The position numbers and the translations under genes were made by a program. The notes under the pieces are model-generated. The model was not told where the DNA came from and did not search any database. It saw only the letters and a list, made by a program, of their open reading frames with translations. From Vreelandella venusta (lineage in GTDB: Bacteria > Pseudomonadota > Gammaproteobacteria > Pseudomonadales > Halomonadaceae): DNA of 64,000 nt. Positions 51,759 to 61,015 of this stretch are shown here, piece after piece; position 1 is the stretch's first letter, and each line of letters starts with the position of its first letter. The stretch lies in assembly GCF_007989605.1 (NCBI RefSeq), contig NZ_BJUL01000006.1, positions 1 to 64,000 on the forward strand, in the 5' to 3' direction.

Positions 51759-53396
51759 CTATTCGTCAGCGGTGCTGGCGGTTTCTTCTTCGTGGACTTT
51801 GCCGCCCACGTAGATGGGCACGCCCTCTGCACGTTTGCGTTGGATCTCTCGGGCGCGGTCACGGTGTACGTCTTCCCAGTCCTCGCCATGAAGCGCCATG
51901 GTCTCGATGTGCTCATTACTGGTGCCGTTAGCGATGCGCTCGGTGGCGGCTCTGGCATCTACCTGCTCATTCAGCGAGCCGAGCGGCTCCCCGATCCATA
52001 ACGCTCTGGTGTAAGCACGGCGCTTTGCGGGGTCGCGGTACCCAGGCAAATTGACGGTGCCGCGCGCTACCAGCTCATCAATCACCAGTTCATAGGCGGG
52101 TTGGCAGAACTGAACAGTGAGGTGGTGACGGCGCTGCTTAATGAACTTCCAGAGCTGATTAAAGGCAGCGCGGGCAGCGGTGTAACTGGTGCTAAAATGC
52201 ATCAGCAGCACTTCAGCAGGCATTTCTAGCGCCGCGCCCATCTCTTTGACGATGGCGACAAAGAACGGGTCAAATTGCGCGTTGGGTCGGTTGGGGTTAA
52301 TCGTGACCGGCTCGGCGCCCTCCTCCAGATCCCACACGGCGCCCTCTCCTAGCGTGAGGCTGTCGCCTTCACTGGGCTGCTCGCCTGAACTGGTGACCAC
52401 GGGCCGCTCTGGCTTATTGGGGTCGTCGCTATCGTCACTCCACATGGGTCCACCGGGCGACATATCAGGGTCGTCGGTCGCGGTGTGCTTGATAGCCACG
52501 GTAAACATGGCGCTGATCACGGCAGCGGTAAGCTCCGCCTGCGAGAAACGCTCCAGCTTTTGCAGCGCCTCTAAAATAGGTGCCAGAAAAGGCACGCCGC
52601 GCACTTGCCCAGGGCGGCCTTTCTCATTCATTAGATGCAGGATGCGACGGCGGCCGGTTTGTGCCCCGAAGATGGGATACCAGTCCCACTCTTGAGGCGT
52701 GGTGTAGTCGCTGGGGTAGCCGCTACAAACGCGCACATGCGTGGGCTTGCCGAGCCTATCAACACGAATACCGTCACTTTCCGTGGGCGTATCCGTCAGC
52801 GGGTTGCCCACGCGTTCAGCTTCAATTAGCTGCAGCTTGGTACCAAACAGGCAGCCTGGGCGCTGGTCGTCTGGCGTCATGGCGAACACGTCACCGCTGA
52901 CTAGCGCACTGATAAACGCCAACCGTTGGAGCATGTAAAAATCTAGCCCGGCTTCTACGTCGCACTCATTAGGATCTTCTGCCCACAACCGAAAGCCGCG
53001 CGCTAACTCATCGTTCAGCTTATCCGTGGCGTCGTCATTCAGCCCTAGCGCCGTACCGTCGACGTTCGGGCGAACGGTTAGCCCCATTCCCACAACGTTA
53101 GTGGCTGCTCGGGTGACAGCAGCACGCGCCAGCATGTGGTTTCGGTAGGCATCGCGCGTGCGGCTAATAAGCATTTCCCGCTCGCCTGTCGGCGTATCTT
53201 GGCGGGGGCTGCCTAACCCGGGCAGCCAGCTGAGCATGGAGCGAATCATGCGGCTTGCGCCACGATGGCGGGTTTCGCTGCCGCTATTGGCCCGCGTGCG
53301 GCCTTGCGCGCTCGCCAAGCGTTCAAACTCTTGGCGCATCACCTCTTCGCGCTTTTGCTCGGCGGAATTGCCTTTTAAGCGGCCAAATAGCTTCAT
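51759..53396 (-). CDS. Portal protein (lambda gpB family)
   Basis: 545 residues, full length. RDAYRNHMLARAAVTRAATNVVG and GTKLQLIEAERVGNP are portal marks, and the helical C-terminal half ends in RKRAEGVPIYVGGKVHEE. A dodecamer of it forms the DNA entry vertex. It abuts gpW with a gap of two bases. Confidence 0.92.
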   Translation of the reverse strand: MKLFGRLKGNSAEQKREEVMRQEFERLASAQGRTRANSGSETRHRGASRMIRSMLSWLPGLGSPRQDTPTGEREMLISRTRDAYRNHMLARAAVTRAATNVVGMGLTVRPNVDGTALGLNDDATDKLNDELARGFRLWAEDPNECDVEAGLDFYMLQRLAFISALVSGDVFAMTPDDQRPGCLFGTKLQLIEAERVGNPLTDTPTESDGIRVDRLGKPTHVRVCSGYPSDYTTPQEWDWYPIFGAQTGRRRILHLMNEKGRPGQVRGVPFLAPILEALQKLERFSQAELTAAVISAMFTVAIKHTATDDPDMSPGGPMWSDDSDDPNKPERPVVTSSGEQPSEGDSLTLGEGAVWDLEEGAEPVTINPNRPNAQFDPFFVAIVKEMGAALEMPAEVLLMHFSTSYTAARAAFNQLWKFIKQRRHHLTVQFCQPAYELVIDELVARGTVNLPGYRDPAKRRAYTRALWIGEPLGSLNEQVDARAATERIANGTSNEHIETMALHGEDWEDVHRDRAREIQRKRAEGVPIYVGGKVHEEETASTADE

Positions 53397-53398
53397 GA

Positions 53399-53620
53399 TT
53401 AAAACCCAATGTAGCGAATGCGGTTACGGCCACCTGAGACGGTAGCGGTTCTCTCTTTGGCGGCTAGCCGCTCGAAACGCTCTTCCATCTTGTACAGCGT
53501 GGGTAGGTCTGCCCGGGTGTAGGAGCGATCCCCAAAGCGCCATGACTGTGAGCCACTCAGGATCTTGTCGATAGCAGTACGCACCTTGGTGAGGCGCTCG
53601 GCATAGGTTTCAGTTGTCAT
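53399..53620 (-). CDS. Head-tail connector gpW-like
   Basis: 73 residues, two helices with a beta turn (SQSWRFGDRSYTRADLPTLYKMEERF). It follows the terminase with a four-base overlap. gpW seals the packaged head in lambda. Confidence 0.87.
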   Translation of the reverse strand: MTTETYAERLTKVRTAIDKILSGSQSWRFGDRSYTRADLPTLYKMEERFERLAAKERTATVSGGRNRIRYIGF

Positions 53621-55542
53621 AAGCTGCTCTTAGTGGCAACGCGGGATCGTTTGCGCTTGGGGCGTGGCGCCAGCGTGGCGGGGTCGTTGAGATCTAGGCC
53701 AAAGCGCTGCTGGCTGATGCGTAGCGCGGCCAGTGCATATACGAAACAGTCAAGCGCTTCGTTACGGCGGCCACCTGCATCCCAGCGGTAAACGCGACGG
53801 CCCTTTTCGATTTTGGCTACTTTGATTTCAGCGGTTAGTTGCTTGATCTCATCTTCGTCACAAATGATGTCGTTAGACGGCAGGTGCACGCAGCCGGGTA
53901 CTGCCATGCCGGGTTGGGGCTGCAACTTTAGGCGGTTGTAGATGGTTTCTTTGGCGTTGTCGGTGCCCACTTCAGTGAGGAAAACGCCCTTAGCGGTCTT
54001 CTTGCGCGGCATGTTGGCAATCGGCTTGCCATACTTATTGGCCCCCTTGATGGGAATCACCCAGTACGCCCCTTGCTGCTTACTCATGGCGTACACTTCA
54101 TCTGTGTAGTGGCCGCCTGAGTCCCAGCACCAACGCATAACAGGCATCCAGTTGCCATCTGTGCGCTGGTAACCTTGGTGCAACTTGTGAGCCACTTTGC
54201 GCTTAAGTTCGGGGCCTGCTGGATCGCCGTAGATGATCCAGCGGTCTATCAGCCAGCACTCTTCGTCTTTGCCCCACCCCCACACACGACCTTCATAGCG
54301 GTCATCTTGGGTATCAATACCACCGGTTAGCGCCACCACCTTGTCGGGAACTTGCGGGTAAACTTCCCGCCTTCCATAGATGGCTTCCCATTCCAGCTTT
54401 TCGCCTAACTCATCCTCCCAGGTTTCGCCTAGCGTGGTGTTGACGAACGTTTTTAGCTTGGAGGGTGACCCTTTGGCCTTGAGGAAGTCGCGCACAATAC
54501 GCTCCCAGGTGGTAAAAGGGCTTAGCACTGTCCAGAGGTAGAACGTAATGCTATCCGGCGTTGGGATTGGTTCATGTAGTGCGCTAAACCAGTCGATGCC
54601 ATCGCGGGTCCATATCCCCGTTTCAGAGCAAACCCAAACGCCATCTTTAATGCTGTTCTCTCGGCTTTCGTCCTGAAGCTCATGCTGCTTGATCACGCAG
54701 CCGTTATGCTCGCAGAGGTAGAAAGCGGTTTCCGGCTTGCCTTCATCCCACTTGATTCCAAAGCCAGCTTCTGGGCCGCCCCACTTGAGAATTTGTTCTT
54801 CTCCACAATGAGGGCACGGCACATGAAAGTTGAGCTTATGCGGCGACTCTTCAGCAGCCGCTTCAATTTGGCACTGGCCGCGCACCTTGGGCGTTGAACC
54901 ACGAATCGACTTCGGGAAGGTAGAGCCTTCCAGGCGTTTGTCACCCAAAGTGGTGGGCGAACCCTCTTTCTCAATGTCTTCATCAAAGGCGGCGAGCTCG
55001 TCATAAATCACCACGTCTACCGATTTTTCACGGTAGTTACGCGCGGCTTTACCGCCGTGCACGAACACTTGCTTGCCGTTGGCAAACCGCTTGGCGCTCA
55101 GGGTGTTATCTCGGTGCTTAATCCCATGCCACGGGGCTAGCTCCAGCACCACTGGCACATCACGCACCATGGTTTCTAGGTGCGTTTTCATGAAGGATTC
55201 AGCGTCAGTATCGGTAGGGCTAAACGTCAGAATATTTCGCTTTTTATGCTCCAGCAGGTAACCGGCTGCCGCCAAGAGCATCTTGGTGTAGCCAAGGCGC
55301 GCCGACTTCACCACGTTAACAGTGCGGATCTCGTCGTTACCCATAGCATTGAGGATGCCGATCTGAAAGGGCAGCGTTGTCCAGCGGCCTTCGTGATAGC
55401 TCGACTCAGACGATAGGTAGAAATTTTGGTCAGCCCATTCCACTGCAGTAAGTGGTTCCGGCCTGTAGAGCGCCAGCAGGCCTTGATGTATCGAGCGCTT
55501 CCATTCTCTAAGCTGCTGTGTCGATACTGTCGAAGTAGTCAT
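53617..55542 (-). CDS. Terminase large subunit (lambda gpA family)
   Basis: 641 residues. A Walker A-like VVKSARLGYTK at about 78-88, Walker B VDVVIYDELAAF near 175, a CPHCGEEQ zinc knuckle and a nuclease acidic site GGIDTQDDRYEG. It cuts cos and pumps DNA. It overlaps the small subunit gene by 35 bases. Confidence 0.93.
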   Translation of the reverse strand: MTTSTVSTQQLREWKRSIHQGLLALYRPEPLTAVEWADQNFYLSSESSYHEGRWTTLPFQIGILNAMGNDEIRTVNVVKSARLGYTKMLLAAAGYLLEHKKRNILTFSPTDTDAESFMKTHLETMVRDVPVVLELAPWHGIKHRDNTLSAKRFANGKQVFVHGGKAARNYREKSVDVVIYDELAAFDEDIEKEGSPTTLGDKRLEGSTFPKSIRGSTPKVRGQCQIEAAAEESPHKLNFHVPCPHCGEEQILKWGGPEAGFGIKWDEGKPETAFYLCEHNGCVIKQHELQDESRENSIKDGVWVCSETGIWTRDGIDWFSALHEPIPTPDSITFYLWTVLSPFTTWERIVRDFLKAKGSPSKLKTFVNTTLGETWEDELGEKLEWEAIYGRREVYPQVPDKVVALTGGIDTQDDRYEGRVWGWGKDEECWLIDRWIIYGDPAGPELKRKVAHKLHQGYQRTDGNWMPVMRWCWDSGGHYTDEVYAMSKQQGAYWVIPIKGANKYGKPIANMPRKKTAKGVFLTEVGTDNAKETIYNRLKLQPQPGMAVPGCVHLPSNDIICDEDEIKQLTAEIKVAKIEKGRRVYRWDAGGRRNEALDCFVYALAALRISQQRFGLDLNDPATLAPRPKRKRSRVATKSSL

Positions 55543-56068
55543 CCAGCAGCTCCGGCAACATATTATCGAGTCCGCTGGCTTGGTTACGGGCGCGCGCGAG
55601 CTCCCGCATCAGAGTATCTAGGTGGCGTGTCTCTAAATCGGGGTGCTTGCGCTTCATGGTCAGTGGCAGCGTGTCGAGAATAGCGGCGATCTCTGCCGCG
55701 ATTTTGGATAGGGTAAAAATTGCAAACTCACTGGGCACCACCTTCCGGGCGGCCAGTTCGTTCTTTTGCTGCTGTCCGATCCGGCGCTCTTTTGTCAGCA
55801 GGTACTCTTCCTGCTCGCGCTTATGTTCCAGCAATGGATCAAAATCAATATTACCGTCGCCAGGTTGCGATGATTGTTGCTTTGCCTCTAGCTCAGCCAG
55901 CTTCAAATCCAGCACCGAACGGCAATCGAAATAGACGCTCCGGCCGATTCTTGCAACCGGCTTAACGCCCCATTTATCAAAGGCTTGAACGCTAATTCCA
56001 AGACTCGACGCCATCTGGCTTTTGTTTAGCCAACACGGCTCAGGAGATTGGTGTCTTTTGCTCGACAT
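55508..56068 (-). CDS. Terminase small subunit (Nu1-like)
   Basis: 186 residues with an N-terminal helix-turn-helix (NKSQMASSLGISVQAFDKWGVKPV) that would bind cosB and a helical multimer part. It starts after an AAGGGGAGG site that is part of the cos region. It pairs with gpA. Confidence 0.87.
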   Translation of the reverse strand: MSSKRHQSPEPCWLNKSQMASSLGISVQAFDKWGVKPVARIGRSVYFDCRSVLDLKLAELEAKQQSSQPGDGNIDFDPLLEHKREQEEYLLTKERRIGQQQKNELAARKVVPSEFAIFTLSKIAAEIAAILDTLPLTMKRKHPDLETRHLDTLMRELARARNQASGLDNMLPELLDDYFDSIDTAA

Positions 56069-56097
56069 CGAAACAACAACCTCCCCTTAGAAAAATC

Positions 56098-56153
56098 TCA
56101 TAAATAGCCGAATTCTGCGGTTGTGTTCCCCCGTAGTCAGCATGCAGCCGCCC
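56098..56153 (-). other. Candidate cos region
   Basis: Between Rz1 and Nu1, on minus, GGGCGGCTGCAT (56,142-56,153) resembles the lambda cohesive end (GGGCGGCGACCT), and 45 bases on GCTATTTATGA (56,098-56,108) equals a stretch of lambda's left end near cosB. The spacing is longer than in lambda. Location upstream of Nu1 is right. Confidence 0.65.
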
Positions 56154-56189
56154 AGGAGGACCCGACATTTTTTGCACTAACTTGGTGCG

Positions 56190-56462
56190 CTAGTCGGCAC
56201 TTTGATTTTTTCCAACGATCTCAACCACCGCCGCCCGGTCTGCATTGAACCGGCGCCTCAGCGCCTCATACTCAGCGAGCAACAACAGCAAGCCACGCTG
56301 ACTAGACAGCAAACGCTTTGGCGCTGGCAGCTCACTCGTTAGGTGCGCGGGCACCGTTGGGCAGTCGCACGCCATCACCGGCGCTGGGCTGCTAGAGCTC
56401 GCGCACCCAGTCAGCAATGCCAGTAGGCAGATCGCTATCCAGCCATTCACGCGCTTCAGCAT
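56190..56462 (-). CDS. Rz1-like outer-membrane spanin
   Basis: 90 residues from ATG 56,462 with GGGAGAG upstream. It has a lipoprotein signal with lipobox LLTGC and a proline-rich head (SSSSPAPV). It lies in another frame inside the end of Rz and continues past it, as spanin pairs do. With Rz it joins the two membranes at lysis. Confidence 0.85.
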   Translation of the reverse strand: MLKRVNGWIAICLLALLTGCASSSSPAPVMACDCPTVPAHLTSELPAPKRLLSSQRGLLLLLAEYEALRRRFNADRAAVVEIVGKNQSAD

Positions 56463-56748
56463 CTGTCTCTCCCAGTGATTGAAGCGCCGCCGTGCTTGCG
56501 CGTATGTCGTCAGCAATGATGGTTAGCGCTCGGTCACGCTCGGCTAGCGCATCGTTTAAGGTTTCGATCTGCTGGCGCTGGAACTGTTGATGTCGGCGTA
56601 AAATCTCGGCCCTCTCGCGCTGGCGCTCGGCTTCGGCTTGGTAGGCTTCCCGCTGGGTAGTGACGTGCTGCCAGTAGAGATAAGCACTCACCAGGGCTAA
56701 GCCTCCCAGCGCCCACCCCATCGCCCGACTCTTGAGCGTGCCGATCAT
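56392..56748 (-). CDS. Rz-like inner-membrane spanin
   Basis: 118 residues with an N-terminal anchor (MGWALGGLALVSAYLYW) and a long periplasmic coiled coil (QREAYQAEAERQRERAEIL). Its start overlaps the holin stop by four bases. Confidence 0.85.
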   Translation of the reverse strand: MIGTLKSRAMGWALGGLALVSAYLYWQHVTTQREAYQAEAERQRERAEILRRHQQFQRQQIETLNDALAERDRALTIIADDIRASTAALQSLGETDAEAREWLDSDLPTGIADWVREL

Positions 56749-57107
56749 TTGAGCAGCTTCCGAAGAAAGCCGAGAAAGATCTCGTAGAGGCCGTCGGCCT
56801 TCTCCCGCATCCAGTCAGTGCCCAGGAATGCCAAGAACACGCACGGCGGGAACGCAATCATGGGCGGCCAGCCTTGTGACTCGGCGACCCACAGGAACAC
56901 AGGGAACAGCGGCGTAGCCAGCAGCGTGCACATCACCGCGCCTAGCAGAGAGCGTTTGAAGCTGCCGCCTTCATGAACTCCACGCACAAATGCCATAGCA
57001 AACGTCACGATAGAAACCAGTGCGATTGGCATGTACTCGAGCAGCCAGTGCCAGTTGTTAGGGTCACGATTTGGCATGGCGCGTTTCTCTTTTCGTCTTG
57101 AATTCAT
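56745..57107 (-). CDS. Lambda-type holin with dual start
   Basis: 120 residues with three transmembrane helices (about 25-42, 52-72, 78-95), of the holin lambda family. Two in-frame starts: ATG 57,107 (GAGGTG site) and ATG 57,077 (weaker GAGA). The longer form adds MNSRRKEKRA, rich in positive charge, the same design as lambda S107/S105 where the longer form is the antiholin. It sets lysis time. Confidence 0.82.
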   Translation of the reverse strand: MNSRRKEKRAMPNRDPNNWHWLLEYMPIALVSIVTFAMAFVRGVHEGGSFKRSLLGAVMCTLLATPLFPVFLWVAESQGWPPMIAFPPCVFLAFLGTDWMREKADGLYEIFLGFLRKLLK

Positions 57108-57135
57108 GGCGCACCTCTCGGGCGGGCCTCGTCAG

Positions 57136-57666
57136 TTAGTCGATGGAAATGCCGCCAGCCGCTTTATAAACGCTCAGCAGCTCATCAGTTGCCAGTTCCC
57201 GCTGGCCATAGCCAGCGCCGGGAAGGCTCGCCCAAATCTTGCGGCAAGCGTGGATGGCGTCACGGATACGGCCGTCATGGATCAATGAAAGCGCTTTACA
57301 TTGTCGAATGAGATGCACCGCACCCATGTCTTGGCTTGATGGAGTGAAGTCAGGGAGATTGAAACGCTCGGCTAAATCGTCCCAAGTGCGCGTCAAAAAC
57401 TGGTACCGCCCAGCAGCGCTAGACTTAATCCTGTAAGCAGGCAGCCATACAAGCTGACGTGGGTGATCGTCGTAACTATCGAACGTCTTTCCGCCCACAA
57501 TCACATCGTAGCCGTCCTCATAACCGAAACGCGGTGTACCTTCGGCATAGGCCAGCATGTCTAGGAACGCGGAGACGTTGCCCGCGCGCGTATCTTTAGG
57601 CGGTTCTGGCTCAACGCGCAGCAGTTCCGCCTCCTGAAGCCAATGGGTAGGAGAATGAGCAGACAT
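57136..57666 (-). CDS. Endolysin (lambda R-type lysozyme/transglycosylase)
   Basis: 176 residues from ATG 57,666 with GAGG seven bases upstream. The catalytic Glu is in YAEGT near residue 42, followed by GYDVIVGG and FDSYDDHPR, and SSAAGRYQFL. It cuts peptidoglycan after the holin opens the membrane. The order endolysin-holin-spanin differs from lambda (holin first). Confidence 0.87.
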   Translation of the reverse strand: MSAHSPTHWLQEAELLRVEPEPPKDTRAGNVSAFLDMLAYAEGTPRFGYEDGYDVIVGGKTFDSYDDHPRQLVWLPAYRIKSSAAGRYQFLTRTWDDLAERFNLPDFTPSSQDMGAVHLIRQCKALSLIHDGRIRDAIHACRKIWASLPGAGYGQRELATDELLSVYKAAGGISID

Positions 57667-57844
57667 AGACAGCCTCGGACACTGGAGACGTGAAGTAACC
57701 AGGCAGAAAGGATTAAACAAACGGGAACAGAGAGGAGTAAGCGGTGCCGAATAATGTTACAAGGGCTAGCCAGTCTTGGATGACTGGGCTATAGCCTAAT
57801 GTTAAAACGCAAATACACCTCTCAAATGGAACCTGGAGGATCGC

Positions 57845-58021
57845 ATGAAAAAGTGGATTATGATGGCGGCTGCTAATTGGCTGCGTAAGCCAGAAAACCA
57901 GCAGAAAGCTAAATCAGCATGGAACAAGTTTAGAGATCGCAAATCTTCGAAACAGACACCGCAGCATCAGCGCAATACGACTGAGCGCCGACCTGGCGAA
58001 AACACCGATAGGCAGCCTTAA
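57845..58021 (+). CDS. Small basic plus-strand protein between lysis genes and the DGC
   Basis: 58 residues. It starts MKKWIMMAAANWLRK, a short amphipathic or membrane helix, then very basic and Gln-rich. GGAGG lies seven bases upstream. It is antisense to late transcription like the DGC and may share its promoter region. Family unknown. Confidence 0.6.
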   Translation: MKKWIMMAAANWLRKPENQQKAKSAWNKFRDRKSSKQTPQHQRNTTERRPGENTDRQP

Positions 58022-58366
58022 CCCCCGGGCGGAACCAACCTAACTTCATTGGAAAAGTAAAACCTAGATACGCAAAAGCCCTGCCGGTTACCCGGCAGGG
58101 CTTCGATGTGGGGTGGCTTAAGCGCGTAGCTTTCGCAGCCTACGGATTAGGATGCACCAAACCCGACACTAAAGCAAATTTTATAATCGAATGGCTTTCA
58201 TCGGGTGCACCATGGTTTCCGCCAAAACACGAACTAATGTCATGTATAGAATGGGGTAACATTTCATACAGTATTTCTTTAACTGCTAATATAGCCGGAC
58301 TTTTTATTAATAAAAAAATAGACGATACGCTACTGCGTTGCCCCCCTCTCCTGACAGGTGCTGTAC
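58022..58366. other. Region upstream of the diguanylate cyclase, with a hairpin
   Basis: 345 bases without a supported gene. A 12-bp stem (58,076-58,103: AAGCCCTGCCGG, loop TTAC) is a likely terminator of the small gene. Further right the DNA becomes AT-rich and should hold the DGC promoter. A frame from 58,108 exists but has no ribosome site and overlaps the DGC. Confidence 0.5.
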
Positions 58367-60400
58367 ATGACACTGACATTAAATGGAAAATCTACTCAAA
58401 GACATCGTGTTAAACGATTATTTTTTCGTCTTATTTCCTTTCCCTTCGCTACGCTTCGTGGGCGCCTGGTCATTGGTGCCATAGTGCTGTGGAGTCTGCT
58501 TTGCCTCATTGTCTTAACGTTTGGCTGGAAGGCGGGACGGCTCCTGGTTAATGAGACGAATAACCAGCATCTGCGGTATGAAGCGGAACTCATCAGCAAC
58601 TCTATTACATTTCAAGTGAATGAACGAGTCAGAGAACTTGAGCGTTTGGCGGAGAGTATTACGCAGCCAAGGGAAGGTGCTCTTCTTGAACAGCATGCTT
58701 ATACCATGGAGCCACTCTTTGAGGCACTGCTACTCTACGATCTGAATAGCAAAATTATTGACGAGTGGCCGGCCGACGGAGGTGCCAAAGGCTATAGTTT
58801 TGCCGATCGAGAATATGCACGCTTTATGCACGCATTTAAAACCCCATACGTCAGCGAACCTCTTATAGGACGTATTTCAAATACACCGCTGGTGCTAATG
58901 CTGGTTCCCATGCATGACAACCAGGGACGCTACACAGGCTTTTTAGGTGGTTTAGTCAATATAAAACAAAGCCGACTGTTCAGAAATTTTGAGCAAATCC
59001 GTCTGGGCGATAACGGCTATGTCACAATTACGACCGCGTCTGGACTGCGTATTTACTCCCCAGGTCAACAAGAAGCTATCGTGACATTACCCGATACCAT
59101 TTCACCAATCTTAGACAAGGCGCTGGATGGATGGGAAGGCGAAAGTGTGGGCCGCTCGCTATCAGATGAGCCTCAACTGGTAGCCTATCGACAAATTTGG
59201 CCTGCTAACTGGATCGTTGGCGTACATCTACCACAAGACCAAGCCGAAGCCCCCCTTATTGCAGGCATGAAGAAAATCACTGTTTATGCCTGGGGCGTGC
59301 TCATCCTTATCTTACCTCTAGTATGGGGAGTGATATGGATGACGTTACGCTCCCTAGTTCAGCTTGCTCAGCAGGTTCAAGAACTTCAAGATGGGCGTCG
59401 CTCTGTACTTAATATTCCGACCAGTGCGATGGAGCTTCGACGCGTCATAGATGTGATTAACGCGACAGAGTCTGCGCGTCAGGTCAGCTTAAATGATCTA
59501 GCCGAGCAGGAGGCAATGCTAAGAGGGACGCTATCCGCTTCGCCGCTGGGCATGTTTGTTACGGATCAACGTGGTCACTTGACGTTTATTAATGATTCCT
59601 TACATCAGCTATTGGGAGATGACGCCCCTAGCAGTCTAAATGACTGGAGCGACCGGGTTCACTGCGATGATCGCCAAGATGTTAGATCGGCTTGGCTGCG
59701 TAGTCTTGTAAAACAATCGAGCTTTGCGCGTCAATTTCGCTTTGTAGGTACTAATCAAGAGTTGTACTGGTTAGATGTGCATACAGCCGCTATTCGTGTA
59801 AACGATAAGTTCATAGGGACCGTCGGCACGGTGCGAGATATTACCCAACATTACAATGATTATGCTCAAAAGAACTGGGAAGCTGAGCATGATCCTCTGA
59901 CCCGCTTGCTTAATCGTCGTGGGCTTAGGAGACACCTAAAAGAGTTGTTTAATCAATGGCAAGGTACGGAAAAGCCGACAGCAGTTATTCTTTTCGATCT
60001 GGATCATTTTAAACCGGTGAACGACCAAGGAGGTCACGCCCTCGGCGATCAAATGCTTCAACAGATCGCTAGTGTTATACAAAACGAAGTGCGAAGCAGT
60101 GATTATACAGCTCGCCAAGGTGGGGATGAATTTGCCATTCTGCTGCCAGGCTGCACACCAGAACGTGCCCCTATGATTGCTGAGTCCCTGCGCGCAAGCA
60201 TTGCCGCTTGCTCAGTTGAAGCTAATGGACGCCAATGGAAAGTTACCGCAAGTATAGGTGTGAGCCACTTCCACAAAGGCGATAAGACTATCGATGATGT
60301 TCTATCTCGCGCTGATGCGGCCAGCTATCGAGCTAAGAAGAATGGACGCAATCAAATTGAAGTGTCGGAGGTGAAGCCTAAATTTTTAATAGTCGTTTAG
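58367..60400 (+). CDS. Membrane diguanylate cyclase with sensor and PAS domains
   Basis: 677 residues from ATG 58,367 (AGGTG six bases upstream). Domain order: transmembrane helix (35-58), periplasmic dCache-like domain (to about 290, SFADREYARFM and DNGYVTITTASG), second helix, a HAMP-like connector (QVQELQDGRRS), PAS domain (LSASPLGMFVTDQRGHLTF), and GGDEF domain with intact GGDEF near residue 585 and RxxD inhibition site nine residues before it. It makes c-di-GMP from GTP. It is plus-strand, in the phage late region and has no phage role known. Confidence 0.9.
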   Translation: MTLTLNGKSTQRHRVKRLFFRLISFPFATLRGRLVIGAIVLWSLLCLIVLTFGWKAGRLLVNETNNQHLRYEAELISNSITFQVNERVRELERLAESITQPREGALLEQHAYTMEPLFEALLLYDLNSKIIDEWPADGGAKGYSFADREYARFMHAFKTPYVSEPLIGRISNTPLVLMLVPMHDNQGRYTGFLGGLVNIKQSRLFRNFEQIRLGDNGYVTITTASGLRIYSPGQQEAIVTLPDTISPILDKALDGWEGESVGRSLSDEPQLVAYRQIWPANWIVGVHLPQDQAEAPLIAGMKKITVYAWGVLILILPLVWGVIWMTLRSLVQLAQQVQELQDGRRSVLNIPTSAMELRRVIDVINATESARQVSLNDLAEQEAMLRGTLSASPLGMFVTDQRGHLTFINDSLHQLLGDDAPSSLNDWSDRVHCDDRQDVRSAWLRSLVKQSSFARQFRFVGTNQELYWLDVHTAAIRVNDKFIGTVGTVRDITQHYNDYAQKNWEAEHDPLTRLLNRRGLRRHLKELFNQWQGTEKPTAVILFDLDHFKPVNDQGGHALGDQMLQQIASVIQNEVRSSDYTARQGGDEFAILLPGCTPERAPMIAESLRASIAACSVEANGRQWKVTASIGVSHFHKGDKTIDDVLSRADAASYRAKKNGRNQIEVSEVKPKFLIVV

Positions 60401-60418
60401 ACTATAGAGATAGTCAGA

Positions 60419-60445
60419 GCGTTGGCCATCATTTTTGGCCAACGC
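60419..60445. terminator. Hairpin after the diguanylate cyclase
   Basis: GCGTTGGCCA pairs with TGGCCAACGC around a T-rich loop, between converging genes. There is no strong T-run. Confidence 0.5.
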
Positions 60446-60455
60446 AACCTAATCT

Positions 60456-60992
60456 CTATTCCTGCCCGACCTCCCCCAGCGCCACTACTTGCCATAACCG
60501 CTTACGCCCCCGCTTACCCGCCACCTGCAACGCCTCAACACTCTCAAAATGTCTAACGCCCTCATTCATCCCCAGCGCTCTGAGCAATACCTCCTGTCGT
60601 TCCACCATCTGCCTCGCCGTGACCATCCACTTGCTAGCGCCCATCTTCTCGGGACGCACCCGGGCAGCCTGTAATAGCATTGCCGCGGCTTGGCGTTTGG
60701 GTAGTTGATCGAGCATTACGCCGCAGGCTTTATGCCACTGGCTTTGAGGGTGGTAGCGAAGTGCGGCCAGCATGGCCTGATCACTACGCCCACCGCCGCC
60801 CGGCATCTCTCCCGCTAGAGCCGTCACACTGAACGGTTGGAAGCCAGGGTTATCGTGGCGATAATCCAGCTGCAGCTCCAGCATGGTGTCAATGATGCGG
60901 GACACCGCTGCATCACGCGCTCGTTCATCACTCTTTGCGGCCTCAACGACATGCCAGGGGTTTGCTACCCGCTTCCAATCATCAAACTGCAT
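60456..60992 (-). CDS. Hypothetical protein in the Q antiterminator position
   Basis: 178 residues from ATG 60,992, chosen for AAAGGGAG; the frame is open further. Basic, helix-rich, with DQAMLAALRYHPQSQWHKACGVMLDQLPKRQAAAML. Lambda has Q at this place, last of the early genes and before the lysis genes. No zinc motif of Q seen. Call by place only. Confidence 0.5.
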   Translation of the reverse strand: MQFDDWKRVANPWHVVEAAKSDERARDAAVSRIIDTMLELQLDYRHDNPGFQPFSVTALAGEMPGGGGRSDQAMLAALRYHPQSQWHKACGVMLDQLPKRQAAAMLLQAARVRPEKMGASKWMVTARQMVERQEVLLRALGMNEGVRHFESVEALQVAGKRGRKRLWQVVALGEVGQE

Positions 60993-61015
60993 CTGGCTCC
61001 CTTTCTGCTGTGCAA

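Noticed and set aside
52189..52695. Plus-strand frame of 168 codons opposite the portal gene
   Set aside because: Antisense shadow of a GC-rich structural gene, low-complexity Ser-rich translation.
58108..58413. Plus-strand frame overlapping the start of the diguanylate cyclase
   Set aside because: No ribosome site, overlaps a terminator hairpin and the true DGC start, and the sequence shows no family.
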